Part shown: piece by piece, positions 33,758-41,679 of the stretch
Layout: every line of letters begins with the position of its first letter
How positions within the stretch are numbered: position 1 is the first letter of the stretch
From: Actinomycetota bacterium
GTDB taxonomy: Bacteria; Actinomycetota; Geothermincolia; Geothermincolales; RBG-13-55-18
Direction of reading: 5' to 3'
DNA length: 64,000 nt
NCBI GenBank assembly: GCA_003598015.1
Contig: QZKE01000053.1
Coordinates: 1-64,000, forward strand
Program-made: the position numbers and the translations under genes
The notes under the pieces: model-generated
Told to the model about the DNA's origin: nothing
The model's database searches: none
Seen by the model: the letters and a program-made list of their open reading frames with translations, nothing else

Positions 33758-33882
33758 GCGCGCGTAAGGGTCCTCTACCATAGAACAAGGGGAGATGGCG
33801 GCGCAGCAGCCAGCTCTGTAAACCTTGTTTCAGTGATCGGTATTTCTAGCCGACGAATATGGTAGAGGATTTTTTTACGCGC
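33758..33882 (+). ncRNA. candidate structured RNA formed by a 125-bp branched inverted repeat
   Basis: Outer arms GCGCGTAA (33760-33767) and TTACGCGC (33875-33882) enclose a perfect 12-bp stem TCCTCTACCATA (33771-33782)/TATGGTAGAGGA (33858-33869). The 3-prime arm is followed by seven T residues, as in a terminator. Inside are ACAAGG/CCTTGT containing GAGATGGC/GCCAGCTC, and a small TCGG/CCGA hairpin, giving a three-way junction. I do not recognise a known riboswitch class. It might be a small RNA, a riboswitch that ends transcription before the signal peptidase gene, or a MITE-like palindrome. Confidence 0.55.
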
Positions 33883-33979
33883 GAAGAATGGCTTGAGAGC
33901 GCGCCACGACAAAAACCGCCCACAAAAGGATACGCACACGACAGCCCGCGCAAAGCACGAAAAAACGGAGGTAGCAAAC

Positions 33980-34534
33980 ATGCGCTCTCTCGATCGCATC
34001 CTGTCGAAGACACTTTTTATGGCCGTCATCCTTCTCATCGTTTTCGCTATCGTCTCTAATTTCGTTATCATCGCGCAGGCTTTATTCTCCCCTTTGAGCA
34101 TAGTCAAAGGGGACTCCATGAACCCGACCATCAATGATGACGACGCCGTGGTCATCACGTCAGCCGATCCATCCCAACTCGACATAGGAGACGTGGTGGC
34201 TTTCAAGGACCCCGAGGTCAGCGGAGAGACCATTATTCACAGGATCGTGGGCATGGAAGATAGCGGCTCGGGACTGATCATCGAGACCAAGGGCGACGCC
34301 AACGCCTCCTCCGATCCATACCCTACGTCTGAAAGCGGGATAATAGGGAAGGTGAGCGTGGTCCTGCCCCGTGCCGGTCTCTTCCTTACCTTCCTCCGCA
34401 CACCGCCTGGCTTCATAATCTGCGTTATCTGCCCCTTCTGCCTGCTCCTGTTGTATCTCATTGCCCACTGGTACCTGGAGAAAACAGGGCCAGGAGGGGG
34501 GCTCTTCGCACGTGAGATAATCGGCCTGCGCTGA
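33980..34534 (+). CDS. SipW-type (ER/archaeal-like) signal peptidase I
   Basis: An N-terminal transmembrane helix (LFMAVILLIVFAIVSNFVIIAQALF) leads into GDSMNPTIND, which carries the nucleophile Ser, then IIHRIVGMED, where His replaces the Lys of the bacterial Ser-Lys type, and KGDAN; a C-terminal transmembrane helix follows (FIICVICPFCLLLLYLIAHWYL). This is the Ser-His signal peptidase class found in archaea and in SipW of Bacillus. ATG 33980 follows CGGAGGT; the track start at 33893 lies just after the preceding T tract. Substrates are unknown. Confidence 0.88.
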   Translation: MRSLDRILSKTLFMAVILLIVFAIVSNFVIIAQALFSPLSIVKGDSMNPTINDDDAVVITSADPSQLDIGDVVAFKDPEVSGETIIHRIVGMEDSGSGLIIETKGDANASSDPYPTSESGIIGKVSVVLPRAGLFLTFLRTPPGFIICVICPFCLLLLYLIAHWYLEKTGPGGGLFAREIIGLR

Positions 34535-34681
34535 AGCTGGATCATCTGCAGGTCAGGCCTCAAGGCAGGCCTGCTCCAGGGCTCGAGAAGGCAAGTGCCT
34601 CTCCCGTGATATCACGCCCTCCCGGCAATCGTTATTAATAGAATACCGCCATATGCCGAACTACAGAGCAGGGGTGAGGTA

Positions 34682-35443
34682 ATGCTCATTAAGGTATGTA
34701 ACGACGGCGGTGCGGAGAGCAGGGAACTGGCCCTGATCAGTCACAGGGGAGGTAAGGGTTTTGGGCCGGAGAACACGCTACAGTCATTGCGGGGCGCACT
34801 GGACTTCGGAGTCGAAATGGTTGAGACCGATGTCCGTATGTCGGACGACGGCGTTCCGATTATCCACCACGGTCCCTTTCTTGGCATTCATCTCATTGGA
34901 CGTATGCCCATGACGGAGATACGGGAGAAGGCTCCGGACATCCCCTCCTTGCAGGAATACCTCGACCTCGCGGGCAACCGGTGCGCGATGAACCTGGAGA
35001 TCAAGCGGTGTGATGCCGGTGTTCTCGCAGAGGTCGTTGCCGCTGCCAGTCCTTCCTCTCCCATCCTGGTGAGCTCTTTCGACGCGGACTTCCTGGAGCT
35101 CTTCCGGGACACGGGAAGTCCGGCGGCGCTCGGCCTGCTCAGCCAATATGAGCGCTCCTGCGAGCGCATATTGTCGGAGGCCGCACGCTGTGGCGCCACC
35201 ACCATCCTGCCGGCCAGCTTTGTCGTGAGCGAGGACCTGGTGGATGCAGCGCATGAAACGGGGATAAAGGTGATCGCCTGGACGGTGAACTCCATAACAG
35301 AGCTGCGGGAGAGCGTGGAAGCGGGCGTGGATGGCGTGATAACCGACGCGTATCCCAAACTCAAGACCTCCCTGGAAAGCGGTCTGACGAGCTCGACAGG
35401 CGAGATCATGGCGTGGCCGGTATACAGCGGCAGTACGCCATAA
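34682..35443 (+). CDS. glycerophosphodiester phosphodiesterase family protein
   Basis: A TIM-barrel GDPD: ISHRGGKGFGPENTLQSLRGALDFGVEMVETDVRMSDDGVPIIHHGP gives the catalytic His pair and metal-binding Glu-x-Asp; AMNLEIKR and the end KVIAWTVNSITELRESVEAGVDGVITDAYP complete the fold. It would hydrolyse deacylated phospholipid headgroup diesters to glycerol-3-phosphate, but the absence of a signal peptide suggests a cytoplasmic location. ATG 34682 follows AGGGGTGAGG. The next gene starts 17 bp after the stop. Confidence 0.92.
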   Translation: MLIKVCNDGGAESRELALISHRGGKGFGPENTLQSLRGALDFGVEMVETDVRMSDDGVPIIHHGPFLGIHLIGRMPMTEIREKAPDIPSLQEYLDLAGNRCAMNLEIKRCDAGVLAEVVAAASPSSPILVSSFDADFLELFRDTGSPAALGLLSQYERSCERILSEAARCGATTILPASFVVSEDLVDAAHETGIKVIAWTVNSITELRESVEAGVDGVITDAYPKLKTSLESGLTSSTGEIMAWPVYSGSTP

Positions 35444-35460
35444 GGAGGAAGTGGATTCTA

Positions 35461-36564
35461 ATGGACAGAGGTAGGGTCGAAAGGGATCACAAGCCGGTAA
35501 GCATATTTTCGCTCATCCTTTTGATCCTGATGATTATTGTCATACTCTTTCTGGTGCTGGTGCAGAACGTGGACCGCTTTTCCAGTTTTTTCGGCAGTAC
35601 CACCTTCAAGATCATCTTCGATGTGGCCCTGGTGATCGGATTGGGCCTGTTTATCGCCTATATATTCACACGCAGCGCCGAATACAACAAGAAGCTGGAG
35701 GCCATGGTAGATCGACTTCAGAAATCCAATATGCTCCTCCAGGTATTGAACGATATCCAGTCCAGCGCCAACGCCAACCTCGACGCACAGGGACTCCTGG
35801 AGGCCTCGCTCGAGGCGGCGATGCCTCTTACCTCCTCCCTGGGGACAATATATATTCTGGACGAGGATTCGGGGCGGCTGGAGCCACGCGCCCGTTATGG
35901 CACTGAAACACCCCTGCAGGAGCTGCCGGACTTCGGGGTGGGGGAGGGGATAGTCGGTATGGTCGCTCGCAACGGAGAACCCATCGAGGACAGTGGAGGC
36001 GAGGGGGTTGCGCATGGAGCGGGTATGGTGCGTTACGCCCTGCCCATCAAAGCGGGAAGCAGAGTGATGGGGGTAATGGTGGCCGGGACCACCAAGGGCC
36101 AGTACTCGCATGAGGAGAAGACCCTGCTGCAGGCGGTTTCGGAAGTCCTGGGCAACTCTCTCACCAACGCCAAGCTCTATAACCTCACCAGGCGCGCACT
36201 GGATACCACGAAAAAAACCCAGGGATATCTGGAGAGTTTCATCCACGAGGCGCGCATGGGCGTCATGGTCCTCGACGAACGTGGCACGGTGATGATCATC
36301 AACCAGGAAGCCGAGCGCTTTCTCGGGGCTCAACAGAAAGACCTCCTGGGCCACAGCGCCATAGAGGTGCTGCGCGGTATGGATACAAGGGGACAGCAGC
36401 TGGCCCAGGGGTTCCAGGGATGCTTCCGCGAAAAGCAGGGATACCAATACACCCAGCCCGTATACGATGACCCCGCGACACAGACCGTCCTTGTCAACGT
36501 CTTCCCTCTGTTCAGGGAGGGGGGCGAGCTCATCGGGGCCGCGGCTACCATCAACAGGTCTTAG
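35461..36564 (+). CDS. membrane GAF-PAS sensor protein without an output domain
   Basis: Two transmembrane helices (ILLILMIIVILFLVLVQN and IIFDVALVIGLGLFIAYIF) are followed by a short coiled coil, a GAF domain (about residues 85-235) and a PAS domain (VMVLDERGTVMIINQEAERFLGAQQKDLLG). The protein then ends, 367 residues in all, with no kinase, GGDEF, EAL or HD-GYP domain. ATG 35461 is 12 bases after AAGGAGG. It may regulate a partner kinase or cyclase in trans, or be a truncated sensor; the diguanylate cyclase at 14.5 kb has the same membrane-plus-GAF style. Confidence 0.78.
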   Translation: MDRGRVERDHKPVSIFSLILLILMIIVILFLVLVQNVDRFSSFFGSTTFKIIFDVALVIGLGLFIAYIFTRSAEYNKKLEAMVDRLQKSNMLLQVLNDIQSSANANLDAQGLLEASLEAAMPLTSSLGTIYILDEDSGRLEPRARYGTETPLQELPDFGVGEGIVGMVARNGEPIEDSGGEGVAHGAGMVRYALPIKAGSRVMGVMVAGTTKGQYSHEEKTLLQAVSEVLGNSLTNAKLYNLTRRALDTTKKTQGYLESFIHEARMGVMVLDERGTVMIINQEAERFLGAQQKDLLGHSAIEVLRGMDTRGQQLAQGFQGCFREKQGYQYTQPVYDDPATQTVLVNVFPLFREGGELIGAAATINRS

Positions 36565-37151
36565 CGCCCCGACCGCAAGAACAACCGTATACGAAACCGG
36601 GGACCGCCATCTGTTACCTTACATATACTTGATAATCCTGCTCAAATGGAAGCAGCCGACCTGTGGGGCCAGCTGCTTTCCGGGTGGGGCGTTGGACTTT
36701 AAAAAAGTCCTATACATATTCTCGGCCATATTCCACCTTCTTGGTATCGGCCTTTGGTATTAGAAAACCAGGGACTTTACGATAATTACACCATTTTGGT
36801 AGTATTGCTTAAGCTTACAAAGCCGATCGTGGCTTTTTGTTAACAGTAATTCTCCCGTCAAGCGGTCCCGGCCATGAGCGGGGTAGCGGCGCGGCCTGGG
36901 CCCGGTAACGAGGTGGAAAGGGCAGGATGGTATAGGTTATTATACGTTTAACCGCACATGACAAAACCGGTATGAGGGTACGCGCACATGGGCTGCGGCT
37001 GGAGCGGATGCAAGGGGATCGCGGCTTGGAGAATCACCGCTTCGGCAACCGGTTTCGGCATCATTCATGGGCTGGATTCCGGCTTGATAGCCGGGTTTGA
37101 ACGGATAGCACGGTCGAACATTCAAGATCAGTCCAGAGGGGGAGGGAGAGC
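36565..37151. other. 587-bp gene-free region with several hairpins
   Basis: No gene. Visible structures: GGAAGCAGC (36648-36656) with GCTGCTTTCC (36672-36681); a near-perfect palindrome GGACTTTAAAAAAGTCC (36694-36710); ACCA-TTT-TGGT near 36790-36800; and a terminator at 36819-36838. Further right, GTATA-GGTTAT-TATAC (36930-36945) lies before the acyl-CoA synthetase gene. The chain of hairpins ending in a terminator could be a small RNA of about 200 nt. Confidence 0.45.
36819..36838 (+). terminator. small intrinsic terminator in the gene-free region
   Basis: AAAGCC-GATCGT-GGCTTT continuing into five T residues in total. It lies 255 bp after the nearest gene, so it more likely ends a separate transcript than the GAF-PAS mRNA. 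Confidence 0.6.
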
Positions 37152-38873
37152 ATGGAAAAGAACTTCAAGTGCTGGCCTGAGGGTGTTTTCAAGAACCTCA
37201 CTTACCCGGAGGTGCCCATCCAACAGATCCTGCGCTCCGCGGCCCTGCAGTGGCCGTGGCGCAACGCTATCATCTTCGGGGGGATGGAGATAACCTTCCA
37301 GGAGCTGGACACTCTTTCGGATCGTTTCGCCACCGCTCTGGCTTCCATGGGGGTAAAGAAGGGAGACCGGGTGGGTATACACCTGCCCAACTGTCCCCAG
37401 TTCGCCATCGCCTACTATGGGCTGCTCAAGGCCGGCGCTGTCTTCGTGCCCATGAGCCCCCTGCTGGCGGAAAGGGAAATCGACTTCGAGCTGAACGATG
37501 CGGATGTCGAGACCTTTATCGGTCTTGATATGCTCTTCGCCGTTCCCCAGCAGGTGATCCCCAACAGCCCCGTGAAAAGGACCATCATCGTAAGCCTGGC
37601 GGATTGTTACCCGCCCCTGTCGGCTCCCGTGAAGATGTTGCAGAAACAACCAGTGCCCGAGGGTACCATCGATTTCGTGTCCATGGTCACCGATTACCCC
37701 GCGGAGCCGCCCCAGGTGGAGTTCAACGTCAAGGAGGATCTGGCGCACATCGCCTATACGGGCGGTACCACCGGGACCCCCAAGGGTGTCATGGTAACCC
37801 ACTACAACGGCGTGGCGAACTGCTGCCAGTTCGCTTACTGGTTCGGCGGTGGCGATATCGTCTTCGAAGACGGCATGTTCAAGGTCAAACGCATGGAGGG
37901 CGACAGGGACGAAGACCATGCTGTCGGACAAGGCAAGGAGATCTCGCTCATCGTAGTGCCCTGGTTCCATGCCATGGGCGCCATCGGCTATCTCTCCATG
38001 CAGCTCCTGGGGGGCAACACGCTGGTGGTCTTCCCGCGTTTCGACCCCACCGAGTACCTGCAGGCCATCCCCAAGTACCGCGCCACCGTCTTCGGGGGAG
38101 CCCCCCAGCTCTTCATTCCCCTGGTGGAGAACCCACTATTCCAGGATACCGACCTTTCCGGCATCAGGATGGTGGCCTCGGGCGCGGCCCCCATACCTCA
38201 CCATCTCCTGGAGACCCTGACGGATAAGATACCCGGCGTCATATGCGAGGCCTACGGCCTCTCGGAATGCACCATGGGCTGCTGCGCCAACCCCCCCAGT
38301 CGCGAGGGATTCCGCCTGGGATCGGTGGGCCTGCCCATCCAGGATACCGAGATAAGGATTATGGAGGCCGAGGAGGGCAAAGAAGAGGTGCCGGTGGGGG
38401 AGATAGGGGAGATCTGTATCAAGGGACCCCAGGTAATGCAGGGTTACTGGAACAAGCCCGAGGAGACCGCGCAGGTGCTGCGCGGCGGCTGGCTCTATAC
38501 GGGTGATATCGGCAGGTTCGACGAGGACGGCTACCTGTATATCGTCGACCGCAAGAAGGATATGCTCATCTACAAGGGTTACAACGTGTATCCCCGCGAC
38601 CTGGAGGACGTCATCAACGAACATCCGATGGTGGCCCAGTCCGCGGTGGTGGGAAAGTATGACGAGAGCAAGGGCGATATCCCCATCGCCTTCGTGGAAC
38701 TGGTTCCCGGCGGCAGTATCAGCGAGGAGGAGCTGCTTGAATACGCTAACGGCAGGCTCGCCGCGTACAAGAAGATCCGCGTGGTGAAGATAGTCGAAGC
38801 ACTGCCGGCCAGCGGCGCCGGCAAGATCCTCAGGCGGGAGCTGCGGGACCAGGCCCAGGATTTCGAGCTCTGA
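37152..38873 (+). CDS. acyl-CoA synthetase (AMP-forming, FadD-like)
   Basis: An ANL-superfamily ligase of 573 residues. The phosphate loop is YTGGTTGTPKGVMVTH near residue 205; others are GYGLSE-like EAYGLSECTMG, GGWLYTGDIGRFDEDGYLYIVDRKKDMLIYKGYNVYPRDLE, and the C-terminal catalytic lysine in SGAGKILRREL. It activates a fatty or other carboxylic acid to its CoA thioester. It converges on the minus-strand operon (39465-45884) of acyl-CoA catabolic enzymes and probably feeds that pathway. The start follows GGGAGGGAGAG. Confidence 0.92.
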   Translation: MEKNFKCWPEGVFKNLTYPEVPIQQILRSAALQWPWRNAIIFGGMEITFQELDTLSDRFATALASMGVKKGDRVGIHLPNCPQFAIAYYGLLKAGAVFVPMSPLLAEREIDFELNDADVETFIGLDMLFAVPQQVIPNSPVKRTIIVSLADCYPPLSAPVKMLQKQPVPEGTIDFVSMVTDYPAEPPQVEFNVKEDLAHIAYTGGTTGTPKGVMVTHYNGVANCCQFAYWFGGGDIVFEDGMFKVKRMEGDRDEDHAVGQGKEISLIVVPWFHAMGAIGYLSMQLLGGNTLVVFPRFDPTEYLQAIPKYRATVFGGAPQLFIPLVENPLFQDTDLSGIRMVASGAAPIPHHLLETLTDKIPGVICEAYGLSECTMGCCANPPSREGFRLGSVGLPIQDTEIRIMEAEEGKEEVPVGEIGEICIKGPQVMQGYWNKPEETAQVLRGGWLYTGDIGRFDEDGYLYIVDRKKDMLIYKGYNVYPRDLEDVINEHPMVAQSAVVGKYDESKGDIPIAFVELVPGGSISEEELLEYANGRLAAYKKIRVVKIVEALPASGAGKILRRELRDQAQDFEL

Positions 38874-39464
38874 GCGCATCGCACAGGACATACTAGGGAG
38901 TAGCGCTCCAGGCATCCCACACGATGCCATGCGGTAGCGAGGGCCCATGCAGAGGCCAACGAGGGCAGGCCTTAAAGCACCGTAAGAGAGGCTGGGATAT
39001 CTACTTTACATAAGACATATTATCGGCGTTTTTGGTTATTACGGCCTCTGTCCATGAAAACGGGCCGGCGCCAGCCTACGCGCCATCTTTACCCCGCTTT
39101 GCCGCTCCGTATCGGGAAGATCGCCTGTTCTCTCCCGGGGATACCGCGCTTCTCCCGGGACAACTTGCCCGGCTGGCCATGTGTCGACAGGCGTTTCCCT
39201 CGCATAAAACCGAGAAACCCCCCTCGAAGGCACAATGGCGCACGGATCGCGCCCAATGATATATGCAAATCTCACATGCATGAGCATTTTCCATTCCGTA
39301 TGCATCACACATGATATCAGGGGTTCCACGAACGCCGGACTCACTCATTCAACTCGCGCAGGGGCGGACCGTTTACTATATAGTGAACATAATATAGATA
39401 TATGTATACTATTGTGGCCTTAGCCTCATATGGACGGTCCTGCGCCACTCTCGCCCATCCGGCG
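38874..39464. other. 591-bp gene-free region between convergent genes, containing an operator-like palindrome
   Basis: No coding frame looks real on either strand. The right end is A+T-rich (39370-39420) and carries the palindrome at 39371-39388. The rest is GC-rich without clear hairpin terminators for either converging gene. Confidence 0.45.
39371..39388. promoter_or_regulatory. orphan 18-bp palindrome (operator-like)
   Basis: GTTTACTATATAGTGAAC pairs in 8 of 9 positions about its centre and is followed by A+T-rich promoter-like DNA (TATAGA, TATACT). It resembles a TetR- or MarR-type operator, but no gene start lies near it on either strand. Confidence 0.4.
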
Positions 39465-39881
39465 TCAGCTGGGTCTGAACGCCAGGAAGGTCTTGGCTTT
39501 CTCCCCTTCCCCGCGATGCAGGAACTCCACGGTCATGGGCGTGCCGATCTTGATCGCTTCGGGATCACTGGCGTCCACACCCTCTATACGGGCCACGATC
39601 CTGGGCCCCTCCGCCAGGGTGACAACGCCGGTGCAATAGGGGTTCTTCCTGTCGTATCCCTCCTCGATCATGAAAGCGGGCCCGATGGAGATGCAGGTAT
39701 AGGCGGCGAGTTCGCCCTCACCCTTCATCTCGTACCACTCCATGTCCTCACTGCGGCACTCGAGACAGAAATGGCGCGGCGGGACGTACAACTGCCCGCA
39801 CTTTCTGCACTTCGAGCCCATGAACTTATCCTCGTCCAGATACAGGCGGTACGAAATATCGCTGAAAGGCCGTTCTTCCAT
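39465..39881 (-). CDS. DUF35/OB-fold zinc-ribbon acyl-CoA-binding protein, thiolase partner
   Basis: The N-terminal rubredoxin-like zinc ribbon CRKCGQLYVPPRHFCLEC is followed by an OB-fold (ELAAYTCISIGPAFM...YCTGVVTLAEGPRIVARIEG). Proteins of this type form complexes with SCP2-like thiolases, or with acyl-CoA enzymes, and channel CoA intermediates. It starts four bases after the stop of the thiolase gene, after GGAGGTAGGG, so the partners are translated together. It is the last gene of the operon. Confidence 0.9.
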   Translation of the reverse strand: MEERPFSDISYRLYLDEDKFMGSKCRKCGQLYVPPRHFCLECRSEDMEWYEMKGEGELAAYTCISIGPAFMIEEGYDRKNPYCTGVVTLAEGPRIVARIEGVDASDPEAIKIGTPMTVEFLHRGEGEKAKTFLAFRPS

Positions 39882-39885
39882 CGCC

Positions 39886-41151
39886 CTACCTCCTCTCGAA
39901 GATGGTGAAGGTGCAGGTGCCGCCGGTGCCGCCCAGGTTCTGGGTGGCCCCTATGTAGAGGTCCCTTCCCGGGATCTGCCGCTCGCCCGCCTCCCCCCGC
40001 AACTGTTTCCATATCTCGAACATCTGGGCAGTCCCCGTGGCGCCCACGGGATGCCCCTTGCACTTGAGGCCGCCCGAGGTGTTGATGGGCATGCGCCCCT
40101 CGCGCCTCGTTTCGCCATTGGCGATGGCCTTATAGCCCTCCCCTGCCTCGAAAAACCCCAGGTCCTCGATGTGTATGAGCTCCGCTATGCTGAAACAGTC
40201 ATGCACCTCCGCGAACTGGATGTCCTTGGGGCTCAGCCCCGACGTGCCGTAGGCCTCGACCGCCGCCTGCTTGTTGGCCTCGAACGAGGTGAGGCTGGGA
40301 CAGGCGTGCAGGCCCCTGCCGCTCCCCTGTCCGAATCCCACTATATGGATGGGGTTATCGGTGAAATTCTTGGCCAGATCCTCGGCCACCATCAGGATGC
40401 AACTGGCCCCGTCGCTGATAGGGCAGCAGTCGTAGAGATGCATGGGCCACGCCACCGCAGGGTTGAAGCCGGGGTCCCACAATGCCGCTTTTTCGTCGGC
40501 CCAGTCGGGCACGGGCTGCCCCTTCTTCTCCAACCGCGCCTTCCTGGCCTCCATGAGATCCCTTATGGTCTGCTTGAACTGGCCCTTGGGGTTCAGGGGG
40601 GCGTTCTCGTGGCTCTTGATGGTGATGTTCATGAGATCTTCCCGCCCCGCCCCGTATTTATGGAAGTAGGCAGTGGCCAGGGCTCCGAACACCCCGGGGA
40701 AGGTGTAGCCGGCCGCTCCCTCGTAAGGCGATGTGGCCAGCGCCAGCCCCTCGGTCACCTCCTCCGTGGAGCACTTGGACATCTCCTCCACCCCGCCCGC
40801 CAGCACGATATCGTACATGCCGGAGGCGATGGCCATGAGGCCGTCCCGCATGGCCAGCGTGCTGGAGGCGCAGGCACCCTCCGTCCTCGTCACCGCTTTC
40901 GGCGCCAATCCGGCCAGGTCGGCGATGATAGGTCCCCAGTGCGCCTGGTGCACGAAGAAATCGTTGCTGAAATTGCCGATCCACGCGGCCTGGATATCCG
41001 CGGGGTCGCATCCCTTGTCCACGTTCGCGAGCATCTCGCTGAAGGCCTCGGCGAACACGTCCTTGGAGTCCTTGTCCGGGAACATACCGAAGTTGGACAT
41101 TCCCGCCCCCACGATGGCCACTCCCCTGCCTAATTTTCTCTTCTTTGACAT
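39886..41151 (-). CDS. thiolase-family protein (SCP2-type acetyl-CoA acetyltransferase)
   Basis: The 421-residue protein has the nucleophile Cys in TEGACASSTLAMRDG near residue 90, the HDCFS motif near 310 and the final CKGHPVGATGTAQ, the catalytic His/Cys arrangement of thiolases. The shape (EEVTEGLALATSPYEG, NTSGGLKCKGHP) is that of the non-decarboxylating SCP2-like group that works with DUF35 proteins. It would cleave a 3-ketoacyl-CoA, or condense one, in the pathway of this operon. Start after GGAGGTCGGGGG. Confidence 0.9.
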   Translation of the reverse strand: MSKKRKLGRGVAIVGAGMSNFGMFPDKDSKDVFAEAFSEMLANVDKGCDPADIQAAWIGNFSNDFFVHQAHWGPIIADLAGLAPKAVTRTEGACASSTLAMRDGLMAIASGMYDIVLAGGVEEMSKCSTEEVTEGLALATSPYEGAAGYTFPGVFGALATAYFHKYGAGREDLMNITIKSHENAPLNPKGQFKQTIRDLMEARKARLEKKGQPVPDWADEKAALWDPGFNPAVAWPMHLYDCCPISDGASCILMVAEDLAKNFTDNPIHIVGFGQGSGRGLHACPSLTSFEANKQAAVEAYGTSGLSPKDIQFAEVHDCFSIAELIHIEDLGFFEAGEGYKAIANGETRREGRMPINTSGGLKCKGHPVGATGTAQMFEIWKQLRGEAGERQIPGRDLYIGATQNLGGTGGTCTFTIFERR

Positions 41152-41256
41152 CCCCCGACCTCCTTAATCTGGTACCGGGACAGGACGGTCATCCTCTCCG
41201 CGATCCTTCATCATGAGCGCGCCCGCCAACCCGCGGGCGCCTCCGGGCCACCACCT

Positions 41257-41664
41257 CTATTCTACCTTCATGCTCTTCAGGTTCTCCCTGATGAATGTGA
41301 CGATGTCCGCCGTTACCGTGCCGGGGCCGAAAACGCCGTCCATGCCTATCTCCTTCAGCTCGTCGTGATCCTGTTCAGGAAAGACCCCACCGACGATGAG
41401 GAGGAAATCATCGCGCGCGCCCTGCGCCTTCAGCTCGTCGATCAGCTCGCCGGCCCACTCCAGGTGGGCTCCGGAATGTACGGAGAAGCCCAAGACGTCC
41501 ACGTCCTCCTGGATGGCCGCCTCGACCACGCCCGCGACGGTCTTGAAGCCGAAGAAAATCGTCTCCATGCTCGCCTCGGAGAGCGCCTTGGAGACGGTCA
41601 TGATCCCCCGCCAGTGCCCGTCCAGTCCCGGCTTGAAGAGGAGCACCCTTATCTTCTTGTCCAT
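41257..41664 (-). CDS. B12-binding subunit of an acyl-CoA mutase
   Basis: A 135-residue cobalamin-binding domain: the DxHxxG signature is GLDGHWRGI, followed by GFSVHSGAHLEWAGELI and LLIVGGVFPEQD, the base-off/His-on Rossmann fold of the methylmalonyl-CoA mutase C-terminus. It is encoded as a separate polypeptide 15 bp after the large subunit, as in isobutyryl- and 2-hydroxyisobutyryl-CoA mutases. It needs adenosylcobalamin; no B12 gene or riboswitch is in the window. Confidence 0.93.
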   Translation of the reverse strand: MDKKIRVLLFKPGLDGHWRGIMTVSKALSEASMETIFFGFKTVAGVVEAAIQEDVDVLGFSVHSGAHLEWAGELIDELKAQGARDDFLLIVGGVFPEQDHDELKEIGMDGVFGPGTVTADIVTFIRENLKSMKVE

Positions 41665-41679
41665 CTCACCCTCCCCTCC

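Noticed and set aside
33758-33882. Bacterial SRP RNA or tmRNA
   Set aside because: No GGAA tetraloop S-domain or alanine tRNA-like ends; the branched fold has no match to either.
39742-41133. 463-residue plus-strand ORF opposite the thiolase gene
   Set aside because: Shadow frame; the minus-strand thiolase is unmistakable.
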